Below are positions 32,757 through 41,915 of a stretch of 64,000 bases of DNA, piece after piece. Position numbers and translations under genes: made by a program. This DNA comes from CAIWHR01 sp963843595 (GTDB lineage Bacteria > Pseudomonadota > Gammaproteobacteria > Burkholderiales > Casimicrobiaceae): positions 62,001 to 126,000 of the forward strand of contig CAWJLG010000022.1 in NCBI GenBank assembly GCA_963843595.1, given 5' to 3'. How positions within the stretch are numbered: position 1 is the first letter of the stretch; every line of letters starts with the position of its first letter. The notes beneath the pieces are model-generated. The model did no database searches. It was not told the origin of the DNA and saw nothing but the letters and a program-made list of their open reading frames with translations.

Positions 32757-33602
32757 CTACGCAGGAGCGACGAAATCGAAGTGATAGAGATCGTTCACGG
32801 GACGAAACCCGATCCGCGCGTAGACCGCGTTGGACGTCGGGTTGGCGAGGTCGGCGACGAGAAAGAGCTTGCGCCGCCCGCGATCGAGCAAGCCGCGGGC
32901 GAGCGCCGCCACCAGCGCCGTTGCATAACCGTGCCGTCGCGCATCGGGCTGCGTGTAGACGGGGGCGATGCGCGCGTACGCGTCGCCGGCGTCGGCCCAA
33001 CCCGCGAATGCGACCGGGCCGCCGTCGTCCCAGATCCAGTAGCGGCCACGGGCGAGACGCCGCGGGACCACGGCCCGCACGCGCTCCGGCGCTTCGGGCA
33101 CGCCGGCTTCCGTCACGAACGCGAGCTGTCCGGCGACGAGCCAGTCGTGATCGCCGTCGACGGCAAGGCGCACGGCACCGCTCGCGGACGGAACCGGCGC
33201 GACCTCGGTCAGGACGTGGTGACGCAGATGGAACCGCAGCGCGTAGCCGCGTCCCGTGCGCTGCCGCCAGACGCGGGCAAACGACTCGCACGCGGCGAGC
33301 GCACCGACCACCCCCGGCAGGTCGGGACAATCGCCGGTGACGTCGGCGGCGAATGCGGCCGCGGCCTCGGGGTCGCTTTCCTCGACAAGCATCGGGCCGT
33401 CGCCGTAACGCAGGGCGACGCCGCACGCACGGCCCTCCGCGTAGGTCGCGAGGTAGGGCGCGGCATCACCGGCCCCCGGCGCGTTCGTCTTGAGCGCGCC
33501 CGCGCGATCGATCAACGCCGCCGCCGTGGCCTCGCTGCGGGCCATCACAGGCCTCGCGGCGGCGAGGAAGGCGTCAGGATCGCGGTGACGGGTGACGGAC
33601 AT
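32757..33602 (-). CDS. GNAT-family N-acetyltransferase
   Basis: This protein of about 281 residues is a GNAT acetyltransferase. The acetyl-CoA-binding motif A is near residue 210 (RIAPVYTQPDARRHGYATALVAALARGLL), followed by LFLVADLANPTSNAVYARIGFRPV. The N-terminal half is a divergent GNAT-like copy, as in other members of about this size. I chose the ATG at 33602 (MSVTRHRDPDAF) over upstream GTG/ATG codons at 33668 and 33644; none has a clear Shine-Dalgarno. The substrate is unknown. It is probably cotranscribed with rsmE. Confidence 0.8.
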   Translation of the reverse strand: MSVTRHRDPDAFLAAARPVMARSEATAAALIDRAGALKTNAPGAGDAAPYLATYAEGRACGVALRYGDGPMLVEESDPEAAAAFAADVTGDCPDLPGVVGALAACESFARVWRQRTGRGYALRFHLRHHVLTEVAPVPSASGAVRLAVDGDHDWLVAGQLAFVTEAGVPEAPERVRAVVPRRLARGRYWIWDDGGPVAFAGWADAGDAYARIAPVYTQPDARRHGYATALVAALARGLLDRGRRKLFLVADLANPTSNAVYARIGFRPVNDLYHFDFVAPA

Positions 33603-33683
33603 GCGTTCGGGGAAGCTGCGCGCGGCAAGACGCAGCGTCGCCATCGGCCGCGCACGGGGCACATTCACCCGGCTCCTCGTCGA

Positions 33684-33713
33684 TTGCCCGCCGCCGAGGC
33701 GCTGGTCTAGAAT
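33684..33713 (+). promoter_or_regulatory. promoter of the CNHC redoxin gene
   Basis: TTGCCC (33684-33689) and TAGAAT (33708-33713) are separated by 18 bases, a plausible sigma-70 promoter 42 bases before the ATG at 33755. The surrounding stretch is AT-richer than its neighbours. Confidence 0.5.
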
Positions 33714-33754
33714 TCTGACACAGACTTTATTGCCGACACCGCGCAGCCAACGCC

Positions 33755-34306
33755 ATGGTAAGCCTTACGACCCCCGCCGGCCAGTTCGGATCCCGTGCGC
33801 CGGCGTTCGACCTGCCGGGCGTCGACGGGGGCCGTCACACGCTCGCCGAGGTCCGCGGCGAGCACGGCACCGTGGTCATGTTCATCTGCAACCATTGCCC
33901 TTACGTGAAGGCGGTACAGGAGAAGATCGTCCGCGACATGGCCGAGCTCGCGACACTGGGCGTGGGCAGCGTGGCGATCATGAGCAATGATCCGGCCGAC
34001 TATCCGGAAGATTCCTTCGCGAACATGCAGGCGGTGGCGACCCGGCTGCGATTCCCGTTCCCGTACCTGTTCGACGAGACGCAGGCGGTCGCGAAGGCGT
34101 ATGGCGCCGTCTGCACGCCCGACTTCTTCGGCTATGACCGCGATCTGACGCTTGTCTATCGCGGCCGGCTCGACGCGTCGGGCCGGTCGCCGAACCCGGC
34201 GGCAGCACGCGAGCTGTTCGATGCGATGCGCGATGTCGCCCGCGGCGGCAGCGCGCCGGCGATCCAGCAGCCGTCGATCGGATGCTCGATCAAGTGGCGC
34301 CAATGA
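33755..34306 (+). CDS. thioredoxin-fold (AhpC/TSA-like) protein
   Basis: This 183-residue cytosolic protein has a redoxin fold with the active site VMFICNHCPYVKAVQ, a CxxC with His in the middle. The family stretch FPYLFDETQAVAKAYGAVCTPDFFGYD follows, with cis-Pro in CTPDFF, and the C-terminus reads IGCSIKWRQ. It lacks a signal peptide, unlike its paralogue at 23834-24436 that shares the GCSIK tail. It probably reduces peroxides or disulfides with thioredoxin. It stands alone behind its own promoter. Confidence 0.87.
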   Translation: MVSLTTPAGQFGSRAPAFDLPGVDGGRHTLAEVRGEHGTVVMFICNHCPYVKAVQEKIVRDMAELATLGVGSVAIMSNDPADYPEDSFANMQAVATRLRFPFPYLFDETQAVAKAYGAVCTPDFFGYDRDLTLVYRGRLDASGRSPNPAAARELFDAMRDVARGGSAPAIQQPSIGCSIKWRQ

Positions 34307-34362
34307 CCGGGCGCGGTCGGCTCATCGATCGGGATCAGGCGGCCTCTGCCCCTGACTCGCCC

Positions 34363-35127
34363 TCACTCGACCAGCGCGCGATAAGCATGCCACGTCGCGT
34401 GGCCGATCACCGGTACCGCGACGACCAGGCCGACGAACCAGAGCGCGAAGCCGGCACCGATGACGAGCGCGATCATCAGGCCCCAGAGGATCATCGCGGG
34501 CAGGTTGTTGCCGAAGGCCTTGAGGCTCGTCAGCACGGCGATCACGCCGTCGACGTGGCGGTCGAGCATCATCGGCACCGACACGACGCTGATCGCGAAG
34601 ACGAGGACGGCGAAGAAGCCGCCGACGCAGAAGTACGCGAACAGGAACTCCAGGTTGTCGAGCGAGGCGACCTGCTCGAGAAACCGGTCCACGCTCGGCA
34701 TCTCGCTGGTGTAGGACAGCGCGAACACGATCAGCGACGCGCGCGCCCACACGAGCAGAATGACCGTGAGCACCAGCGCGAACACGCCGATGGCGCCGAC
34801 GTTCGGACGCCACGCGTCCAGCGTGGGCGCGAGCCACAATGGCTCGCCGCGCTCGCGCCGCCGTGACAGCGCGTAGAGGCCCGTGGCCAGGAACGGCCCC
34901 ACGAGGAAGAAGCCGCAGATGAGCGCGGAAACATACGGATAGGCGTGGCGGAACACGACGGCGATCAGCCAGCCCATCGTCGCGAAGCACATCCCATAGA
35001 AGAGGCTCGGCAGCGGGTGCGCGCGGAAATCGCTCCAGCCATGCGCAAGCCAGCGCAGCGGCGCGCTGGCCGGAACCGTGCGCACGCCCGGTGTGACCGA
35101 GTGCGCGTCGTCGTCGACGGGGCTCAT
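34363..35127 (-). CDS. DUF2189 membrane protein
   Basis: This 254-residue integral membrane protein has about six hydrophobic segments. It has the family's WLAHGWSDFRAHPLPSLFYG start and the closing VVAVPVIGHATWHAYR motif. The family has no known function. A paralogue with the same motifs is at 46445-47233. The ATG at 35127 has GAGGAA upstream. It lies 16 bases after the corrected end of the hydrolase gene, so it may belong to the metY-hydrolase operon. Confidence 0.85.
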   Translation of the reverse strand: MSPVDDDAHSVTPGVRTVPASAPLRWLAHGWSDFRAHPLPSLFYGMCFATMGWLIAVVFRHAYPYVSALICGFFLVGPFLATGLYALSRRRERGEPLWLAPTLDAWRPNVGAIGVFALVLTVILLVWARASLIVFALSYTSEMPSVDRFLEQVASLDNLEFLFAYFCVGGFFAVLVFAISVVSVPMMLDRHVDGVIAVLTSLKAFGNNLPAMILWGLMIALVIGAGFALWFVGLVVAVPVIGHATWHAYRALVE

Positions 35128-35143
35128 TGCGTTCCTCCGCGGT

Positions 35144-35933
35144 TCACAGAAAATCGCGCAGTGCATCGAGCACGGCGTCGGGCTGCTTCGGCCATCAGTG
35201 CGTGGCCGCAGTCCGGCAGCGTCACCACGCGCGCGCCGGACAGCGCACCGATCAATGCCTGGGCGGATTTCGGCGGCGCCATCAGGTCACGTGCGCCCAG
35301 GATCACCAGCGCCGGACAGCGCACGCCGGCAGCCGCCGCAAGCCCGTTCGCGTAGCCATGGCAGGCCCCGAGATCGGCCGCGAGCGCGAACGGCTGCGAA
35401 CGCTCCATCAGTCGCACCGCGCCGCCCATCATCCACATGCCGGGCACCGGATTCCCGCCCAACTGCTTGCCCGCGCTGTGCGACCAGCCGGCGATGAGCT
35501 CGTAGGCGACGTGATCGTTGCGCCCGGCCGCCTCCAGCAACGCATCGTTGACCGGCATCGGCACGGCCGGGCCGAGCAGCGCGATCTTCGCCGCGCGATC
35601 CGGGTGGCGCGCTGCGCATTCGAGCACCGCGAGCGAGCCCAGCGAATGGCCGACCAGGGCGGCCTTGGCCGCCCCCGCGGCGTTCAGCACCGCGGCGATC
35701 CAGTCGGCGATCGCCTCCGCCGACGCGAGGGCTCGGCCCTCCGAGCGGCCGTGGCCGGGCAGATCGACGGCAAGGGCGTTCCATCCGTGGTGCGCGAAAT
35801 AGCGCGACTGCAGCGCCCAGACGCTGTGATCGTGCGCGGCGCCGTGTACGAAGACGACCGTGGGCTGTGCGGGCACCAGCGGGCGACTGCCGGTATAGGC
35901 GTAGGCCGCCAGGCCGCCGACCGTCAGCCGCAT
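35144..35933 (-). CDS. alpha/beta hydrolase with a one-base C-terminal frameshift
   Basis: This alpha/beta hydrolase of about 262 residues has the oxyanion region VVFVHGAAHDHSVW, the nucleophile elbow GHSLGS near residue 95, and the catalytic His in PDCGHALMAE. After MAE the open frame reads an Arg-rich tail to 35124. Shifting one base near 35187 gives the family-like ending QPDAVLDALRDFL with a stop at 35144. A single extra base in the assembled sequence or a real recent mutation explains this. Its ATG overlaps the metY stop (TGATG), so translation is coupled. Confidence 0.82.
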
Positions 35934-37249
35934 CAGGCCTTCCCCGCCGCGTGGAGCGCCCGCGAAAGGTCCTCGACGAGATCGTCGGCATGCTCGAGGC
36001 CCACCGAGAGCCGGATCGTGCCTTCGGTGATCCCTGCTTTCACGAGGTCTTCGGGCGTCATCCGGAAATGCGTCGTGCTCGCCGGATGGATCACCAGCGA
36101 TTTCGCGTCGCCGACGTTGGCGAGGTGCGAGAAGAGCTTGAGCGTCTCGATGAATCGGCGACCCTGCGCGCGCGTCCCCTTGAGGTTGAAGCTGAATACG
36201 GCGCCGCAGCCGTGCGGCAGCAGGCTTCGCGCGAGCGCGTGGTCGGGGTGGCTCGGGAGCTCGGGATAGCCGACCGACTCCACCAGCGCGTGTCCGGCGA
36301 GGAAGGCGACGACCTTGCGCGTGTTCTCGACGTGCCGGCCCATTCGCAGCGGAAGGGTCTCGATGCCCTGGAGGATCTGCCAGGCGGTCATCGGCGCCAT
36401 GCACGCGCCGAAGTCGCGCACCCCCTCGCGCCGCGCGCGCAGCAGGAACGCCGCCGTCGTCGACTCCTCGCTGAACGTCATGTCGTGGAAGCCGGCATAC
36501 GGTTCGGTCAGCGTCGGAAATTTGCCGCGTGCGGCGGGGGCGCGATCCGCCCCGTCCCAGTCGAACTGCCCCGAGTCGACGAGCACCCCGCCGATGACCA
36601 CGCCGTGGCCGGAGAGGAACTTCGTCGCCGAATGCAACACGAGATCGGCGCCGTGCGCGAACGGCTGAATCAGGCAGGGCGTAGTGAACGTCGAGTCGAC
36701 GAGCAGCGGCAATCCGTGCTCGTGCGCGATCTCGGCGACCCGCGGAATGTCCAGCACGTCGAGGCCGGGATTGCCCAGCGTCTCGCCGAAGAGGAGCCGC
36801 GTTTCCGGCCGGATCGCGGCACGCCACGCGTCGACGTCGCGCGGATCGACGAAGCTGGTCGTGATGCCGAAGCGCGGCAGCGTGTAGTCGAGCAGGTTAT
36901 GCGAGCCGCCATAGAGCGCGCGCGACGCGACGAGGTGCCCGCCAGCACCCATCAGCGTCGCAATCGCCAGATGCAGCGCGGCCTGGCCGCTCGCCGTCGC
37001 GATGGCGCCGACGCCGCCCTCCATCGCCGCGACCCGCTCCTCGAGCACCGCGCACGTCGGATTGGAGATCCGCGAATAGACGTGGCCCGCACGCTCCATG
37101 TTGAACAGCGCAGCCGCGTGGTCGCTGTCCGGAAACACGAACGACGCCGTCTGATAGATCGGCGTGGCGCGCGCCCCCGTTGCGGGATCGGGTCGGGCGC
37201 CCGCGTGCAGCGACAGCGTGTCCAGATGCGTGGTCTTGGGCTTGGTCAT
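35933..37249 (-). CDS. metY: O-acetylhomoserine sulfhydrylase (aminocarboxypropyltransferase)
   Basis: This 438-residue PLP enzyme of the Cys/Met metabolism family makes homocysteine from O-acetylhomoserine and sulfide. The PLP lysine is in LVLHSATKFLSGHG near residue 212, the YSRISNP motif near 58, and the substrate-binding SVGLEHADDLVEDL near the C-terminus. The length and the long insertion with PYAGFHDMTFSEES are of the MetY rather than MetB/MetC type. It overlaps the hydrolase start and is divergent from osmC. Confidence 0.92.
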   Translation of the reverse strand: MTKPKTTHLDTLSLHAGARPDPATGARATPIYQTASFVFPDSDHAAALFNMERAGHVYSRISNPTCAVLEERVAAMEGGVGAIATASGQAALHLAIATLMGAGGHLVASRALYGGSHNLLDYTLPRFGITTSFVDPRDVDAWRAAIRPETRLLFGETLGNPGLDVLDIPRVAEIAHEHGLPLLVDSTFTTPCLIQPFAHGADLVLHSATKFLSGHGVVIGGVLVDSGQFDWDGADRAPAARGKFPTLTEPYAGFHDMTFSEESTTAAFLLRARREGVRDFGACMAPMTAWQILQGIETLPLRMGRHVENTRKVVAFLAGHALVESVGYPELPSHPDHALARSLLPHGCGAVFSFNLKGTRAQGRRFIETLKLFSHLANVGDAKSLVIHPASTTHFRMTPEDLVKAGITEGTIRLSVGLEHADDLVEDLSRALHAAGKA

Positions 37250-37385
37250 CGCCAGCGATGTGCACCCGGCGGAAAGCCGCGAGCGCCGTATGGTAGCGCA
37301 ACCCGGGAAGCGTGCGCGCTCGCGGCTGACGCCGGCACCGGGGCGGGTTTACACTTGCGCATCGGCCACATCCGGAGGGGACCTC

Positions 37386-37817
37386 ATGAAACGCAAGGCA
37401 TCCGCCCGCTGGCAGGGCAGCACCCAGGATGGCAGCGGCACGCTATCGGTCCAGAGCGGCACGCTGAATGACACGCCCTATTCGTTCAAGGCCCGCTTCG
37501 CCGACGGGAAAGGTACCAATCCCGAGGAACTCGTCGCCGCTGCGCACGCCGGCTGCTTCACGATGGCACTGTCGTTCGCGCTCAACAATGCGGGCTTCAC
37601 GGCGGATGCGATCGACACCGAAGCGCTGCTGACGATGGATCCGGTCGACGGCAAGCCGACGGTGACGGCCGTCCACCTGACCACGCGTGCCCGGGTGCCG
37701 GACATCGCGGCGGCGCAGTTTGCCGAAATCGCCTCCGGCGCCAAGGTCGGCTGCGTGATCTCGCGCGCACTGTCGCCGGCGATCACGGTGACGCTGGACG
37801 CGGCGCTCGCGTCCTGA
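37386..37817 (+). CDS. osmC: OsmC/Ohr-family peroxidase
   Basis: This 143-residue thiol peroxidase reduces organic hydroperoxides. The two reactive cysteines are in AAHAGCFTMALSFAL near residue 58 and in GAKVGCVISRAL near 123, with the family GTNPEELVAAAHA motif between. The ATG follows GGAGGGG. TACACT (37350-37355) about 30 bases upstream, with TGACGC 17 bases before it, may be its promoter. It reads toward the radical SAM gene 16 bases away. Confidence 0.92.
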   Translation: MKRKASARWQGSTQDGSGTLSVQSGTLNDTPYSFKARFADGKGTNPEELVAAAHAGCFTMALSFALNNAGFTADAIDTEALLTMDPVDGKPTVTAVHLTTRARVPDIAAAQFAEIASGAKVGCVISRALSPAITVTLDAALAS

Positions 37818-37833
37818 CGGCGAACGGACACCG

Positions 37834-38955
37834 ATGACGACCCCGGCCCCGCCGCCGAAGGGGCGCGGGGCGACGTTCAATCCGCCGAACCGTTTCCGGC
37901 GCGAGGAGCGCGAGCCGGTCGACGACGGCTGGGCGCCTGCGTCGTCCGCGGCGCCCGAACCGGTGGACGACGAGCCGCCGCCGCTGCCGACCGTGGTGAC
38001 GATCCAGCACGCGCGCTCGATCATCGCGCGCAACGACTCGCCCGACATCCCGTTCACGCAGTCGATCAACCCCTACCAGGGATGCGAGCACGGCTGCGTC
38101 TACTGCTACGCGCGGCCGTCGCACGCGTACCTCGATCTCTCGCCCGGGCTCGATTTCGAGACCCGGCTCTTCGCCAAGCCCAACGCCGCCGAGCTTCTGC
38201 GCGCCGAGCTCGCTCGACCCGGCTACCGCTGCGAGCCGATCGCCCTGGGCGCCAACACCGATCCCTACCAGCCCATCGAGCGCGAGTGGAAGATCACGCG
38301 CCAGGTGATCGCGGTGCTCGCCGAATGCGAGCATCCGCTGACGATCACGACCAAGGGCGCGCTGATCGAGCGCGACCTCGACCTGCTGGCACCGATGGCG
38401 GCGAAGGGTCTGGTCCGCGTCTTTGTCTCCATCGCGATGCTCGACCGCGCACTGGCACGCAAGCTCGATCCGCGCGCCGCGGCGCCGCAGCGGCGCCTTG
38501 CGATCGTCAGGTCGCTCGCGGATGCCGGGATCCCGGTCGGCGTCAACGTCGCGCCGGTCATCCCGCAACTCACCGACCGCGAGCTCGAGGCGATCCTGGA
38601 GGCCGCGGCGGCGGCGGGCGCCCGCCACGCGGCCTGGACGATGCTGCGGCTGCCGCGCGAGGTGGCGCCGCTGTTCCGCGCATGGCTCGACGCGCACTAC
38701 CCGCTGCGCGCCGCACACGTGATGAGCATCGTCCGGCAGATTCGCGGCGGCCGCGATTACCAGTCCGGCTTCGGCATCCGGATGGGCGGCCAGGGCGAAT
38801 TCGCGGACCTCATCCGCAGGCGCTTCGCGCTCGCCTGCAGGCGGCTCGGACTCAATGCCGAGCGCGACCCGCCACTCGACACGACGCGGTTTCGGCCGCC
38901 CGAAAAACCGGCTCGGGTGGGGACACCGCCCGGTCCCCAGCTCGACCTCTTTTGA
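37834..38955 (+). CDS. PA0069-family radical SAM protein
   Basis: This 373-residue protein carries the iron-sulfur motif QGCEHGCVYCYARPSH (C-x3-C-x2-C) near residue 88, preceded by FTQSINPYQ. It belongs to the PA0069 / spore-photoproduct-lyase-like branch of radical SAM enzymes (GANTDPYQPIEREWKITR is typical). The first 60 residues are Pro-rich and disordered. The reaction is unknown. It is read 16 bases after osmC, so a link to peroxide stress is possible but unproven. Confidence 0.9.
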   Translation: MTTPAPPPKGRGATFNPPNRFRREEREPVDDGWAPASSAAPEPVDDEPPPLPTVVTIQHARSIIARNDSPDIPFTQSINPYQGCEHGCVYCYARPSHAYLDLSPGLDFETRLFAKPNAAELLRAELARPGYRCEPIALGANTDPYQPIEREWKITRQVIAVLAECEHPLTITTKGALIERDLDLLAPMAAKGLVRVFVSIAMLDRALARKLDPRAAAPQRRLAIVRSLADAGIPVGVNVAPVIPQLTDRELEAILEAAAAAGARHAAWTMLRLPREVAPLFRAWLDAHYPLRAAHVMSIVRQIRGGRDYQSGFGIRMGGQGEFADLIRRRFALACRRLGLNAERDPPLDTTRFRPPEKPARVGTPPGPQLDLF

Positions 38956-39031
38956 TCCGCTCCGTGGGCACGACGCGACCGCGCGGTTGCGTCGGCGCAT
39001 TCCTTCCCGGTTTCCAGGAGACTTCCAGAGC

Positions 39032-39637
39032 ATGATCGGCAATACCCGGATCTGTGTCGTCCGTCACGGTGAGACGGACTGGAACTCCGCGGGAATCCTG
39101 CAAGGCTGGCTCGACGTTCCGCTCAACGAACGGGGCAGGCGGCAGGCAGGCGAGCTTGCGGAAGGCTTCAAGGCGTCGGACTTCGCGCACGTCTGCACGA
39201 GCCCGCTGCGCCGGGCGCTGGAAACGGCGACCATCATCGCGGACCGGCTGCAACTCACGCCACCCGGCAGTCACGACGGCTTGAAGGAGCGCCACTTCGG
39301 GGCGATCCAAGGCATCCCCAAGGCGGAGCTTGCCGAGTTGAATCCCCTGCTGCTGGAGCACATCCTGAAACGGAACCCCGCCAGTTCGTTCGAGCAGGGC
39401 GAGTCGATGGATGAATTCGCGTCGCGCGTGCTGGAGGCGGTGAAGGACATCGCCGCGCGCAACGCGGGCCGACGCGTCCTGGCGGTCACCCACGGCTGGG
39501 TGATGGACGTGCTGACCCGGCACGTCAAGGGTCTTCCGCGAAGCGCCATTCTCCACGTGAAGCCGAAGAACGGGGAATGCCTGTGGCTGGAGGCAACCGC
39601 CGAATTCATCCGTCCGGCCGCTCCCCCGGAGCCGTGA
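39032..39637 (+). CDS. histidine phosphatase (phosphoglycerate mutase family)
   Basis: This 201-residue enzyme has the phosphohistidine motif ICVVRHGETDWNS near residue 11 and the second His in VLAVTHGWVMDVL near 150. Arg and Glu of the active site are in SPLRRALETA and LKERHFGAIQG. The small size suggests a GpmB/CobC-type phosphatase rather than a glycolytic mutase. It follows the radical SAM gene after 76 bases; AGGAG lies upstream of the ATG. Confidence 0.9.
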   Translation: MIGNTRICVVRHGETDWNSAGILQGWLDVPLNERGRRQAGELAEGFKASDFAHVCTSPLRRALETATIIADRLQLTPPGSHDGLKERHFGAIQGIPKAELAELNPLLLEHILKRNPASSFEQGESMDEFASRVLEAVKDIAARNAGRRVLAVTHGWVMDVLTRHVKGLPRSAILHVKPKNGECLWLEATAEFIRPAAPPEP

Positions 39638-39693
39638 GCCGCCGCGGGCACGCCCGCGGAGCGCGGGCGTAGCATGGACGCGTGGAGCCACCC

Positions 39694-40624
39694 ATGGATC
39701 ACCGCCGAATGGGCTGTCGTCGACGATTCCTGCGCAGCGTGTTCGCGGCGGGCGCGGGCCTGGTCGTGCCCTCGTTCGGCACCGCGCAGGCCGTTCCCGT
39801 CCGGACACGCGCCGTTCCCTCGACGGGCGAGGCTCTGCCCGTCATCGGACTGGGAAGCTGGATCACCTTCAACGTCGGCAACGACCGCGTCGCGCGTGAC
39901 GCCTGCGCGGAAGTCATGCGTGCGTTCTTCGCCGACGGCGGGCGGCTCATCGATTCGTCGCCGATGTACGGCTCGTCGCAGGAGGTCATCGGCTACGGCC
40001 TCGCGAAACTCGGCATGCCGCCGCAGGTATTCTCGGCGGACAAGGTGTGGATCGGCTCCGGCGCGCGCGGCCCGGCGCAGATCGAGAAGTCGCGCGCGTC
40101 ATGGAACGTCTCGCGCTTCGATCTCCTGCAGGTGCACAACCTGCTTGCCTGGCAGGAACACCTTACCCTCGCTGTTCGCGATGAAGGCCGCGGGACGGCT
40201 CCGCTACGTGGGCATCACCACGTCCGAAGGTCGCCGGCACGCAGAGGTCGAGACGATCATGCGCGGCGAGCCCGTCGATTTCGTGCAAGTCACCTACAAC
40301 GTGCTCGATCGCGACGTCGAGAATCGCATCCTGCCCCTCGCACGCGACCGGGGAATCGCCGTCATCGTCAACCGGCCCTTCCGGGAAGGGGCGTTGATCG
40401 ACCGCGTCGCACGTCACCCGCTGCCGCGCTGGGCCGCCGAGATCGACTGCGGGACCTGGGCGCAGTTCATCCTCAAGTTCATCGTGTCGCACCCGGCGGT
40501 CACCTGCGCGATTCCGGCGACGACGCGCGTGGATCACGTCCGCGAGAACCTGGCGGCGGCACGCGGTCGCCTCCCGGACGAGCCGATGCGACGGCGGATG
40601 GCGGCTTACGTCGAGCAACTGTGA
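39694..40624 (+). pseudogene. Tat-exported aldo/keto reductase, one frameshift
   Basis: Two frames together give an aldo/keto reductase of about 310 residues. The N-terminus has a twin-arginine signal (CRRRFLRSVFAAGAGLVV). Catalytic residues are visible as Asp and Tyr in LIDSSPMYGSSQE, Lys in FSADKVW and His in LLQVHN. A frame change near 40163 joins LLAWQEH to PSLFAMKAAGRLRYVGIT, a perfect family continuation, and the second frame ends AAYVEQL at 40624. Its stop overlaps the next ATG. Either one base is wrong in the assembly or the gene is newly broken. Confidence 0.75.
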
Positions 40625-41319
40625 TGTCCGAATGGTGGACCTACACGCTGAGCGACTTTCTGCTCTTTTCGCCGAAGACCTACCATCGCCTGTTCGAGCT
40701 CTACAACCGCGACGTGTGGCCTGCCCAGCTCGTGGCGCTGGCGGCGGGCGTTGCGATGCTCGCGCTGCTGTGCGGACGCGGCGGACAGCGCGGCCGTGCC
40801 GCCGCCACGCTGCTCGCCCTCGCCTGGGCGTGGGTGGCGTGGGCGTTCCACTTCGAGCACTACGCCACCATCAACTGGGCGGCCCCGTGGTTTGCCGCCG
40901 CGTTCGCGATCGAGGCGTTGCTGCTGGCCTGGTACGGCGTGTGGCGCGGGCAACTCGAATTCCACGGGCCAGCCACGGTGCGAACACGCATCGGGCGCTT
41001 CCTGGTCGTATTTGCCGTGCTGGCGCAACCGCTGTTCGGTCCCCTTGCGGGTCGATCGTGGGTCGAAGTGCAGCTCTTCGGACTTGCGCCCGATCCCACC
41101 ACCGTCGGGACACTGGGACTACTGCTCGCCATGGCCGATGGTCCACGCTGGCGTCTGCTCGCGATCCCCCTGCTGTGGTGCGCCGTCGGTGGCGCCTTTC
41201 TCTGGGCGATGGACGCGCCGGATGCGCTCGTGATGCCCGTTGCCGGTCTGGTGACCTTGCTCCTCGCTGCCGGAAAGGACGACACCGCACGAGCACCAGA
41301 CGGACCGGAGAATGCCTGA
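40624..41319 (+). CDS. DUF6064-like membrane protein
   Basis: This 231-residue integral membrane protein has about seven hydrophobic segments. It begins MSEWWTYTLSDFLLFSPKTYHRLFELYN, a start I associate with the DUF6064 family, which has no known function. Its ATG overlaps the stop of the aldo/keto reductase, suggesting one operon. Confidence 0.75.
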   Translation: MSEWWTYTLSDFLLFSPKTYHRLFELYNRDVWPAQLVALAAGVAMLALLCGRGGQRGRAAATLLALAWAWVAWAFHFEHYATINWAAPWFAAAFAIEALLLAWYGVWRGQLEFHGPATVRTRIGRFLVVFAVLAQPLFGPLAGRSWVEVQLFGLAPDPTTVGTLGLLLAMADGPRWRLLAIPLLWCAVGGAFLWAMDAPDALVMPVAGLVTLLLAAGKDDTARAPDGPENA

Positions 41320-41497
41320 CGCCTGGAACGCCCCGACGTTGGGGCGCCATTCGTACACGTTCGCCGGACTGCGAGCACCGAACCGGCGTGGCTTCAGCTC
41401 GACCCGCTCGAGGTCGACGCTTGCGCGCCCACGGACGCCGATGCAGACTGGTGCGGCGGGACGCGTGCGCGCCCGCAATCACGATTGCGGAGGCCCC

Positions 41498-41914
41498 ATG
41501 CTCACCCGTCCCCATCTCGCCGCGCTTCCCGCTGCCGTCGTGTTCTGGATCATCGGCGCGATCTGGTACAACGTGCTCTCCGGACCCTGGCTCGCCGGCA
41601 TCGGCAAGACCGCCGAGCAGTTGCTGGCCGAAACCAAGGGGTCGCCGCTGCCCTATCTCATCGGCTTCGGCGCGATCTTCGTCATGTGCCTGACGCTGTC
41701 CTGGCTCATCGGCCGGCTCGAAGCACGCACGCCGGTGGGCGGGGCGAAGCTCGGCGCGCTGATGGGGATCGGCTTCGGCGCCGCATTGCTGGCGCTCAAC
41801 TACGGCTTCGAAAAGCGGACGGTGACGCTGTGGCTGATCAACTCCGGCTATGCGCTGGTCGGGCTCACCGTCGCCGGAACCATCATCGGCGCCTGGCCGC
41901 ACAGGAGAATCTGA
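41498..41914 (+). CDS. DUF1761-family membrane protein
   Basis: This 138-residue protein has four hydrophobic segments. Family features are WIIGAIWYNVLSGPWLAGIGKT near residue 20 and the ALMGIGFGAALLALNYGFEKRT stretch. The function is unknown. GGAGG precedes the ATG. The TTG start of the RraA gene lies two bases after its stop, and the RraA ribosome binding site is inside its last codons. Confidence 0.82.
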   Translation: MLTRPHLAALPAAVVFWIIGAIWYNVLSGPWLAGIGKTAEQLLAETKGSPLPYLIGFGAIFVMCLTLSWLIGRLEARTPVGGAKLGALMGIGFGAALLALNYGFEKRTVTLWLINSGYALVGLTVAGTIIGAWPHRRI

Positions 41915-41915
41915 A

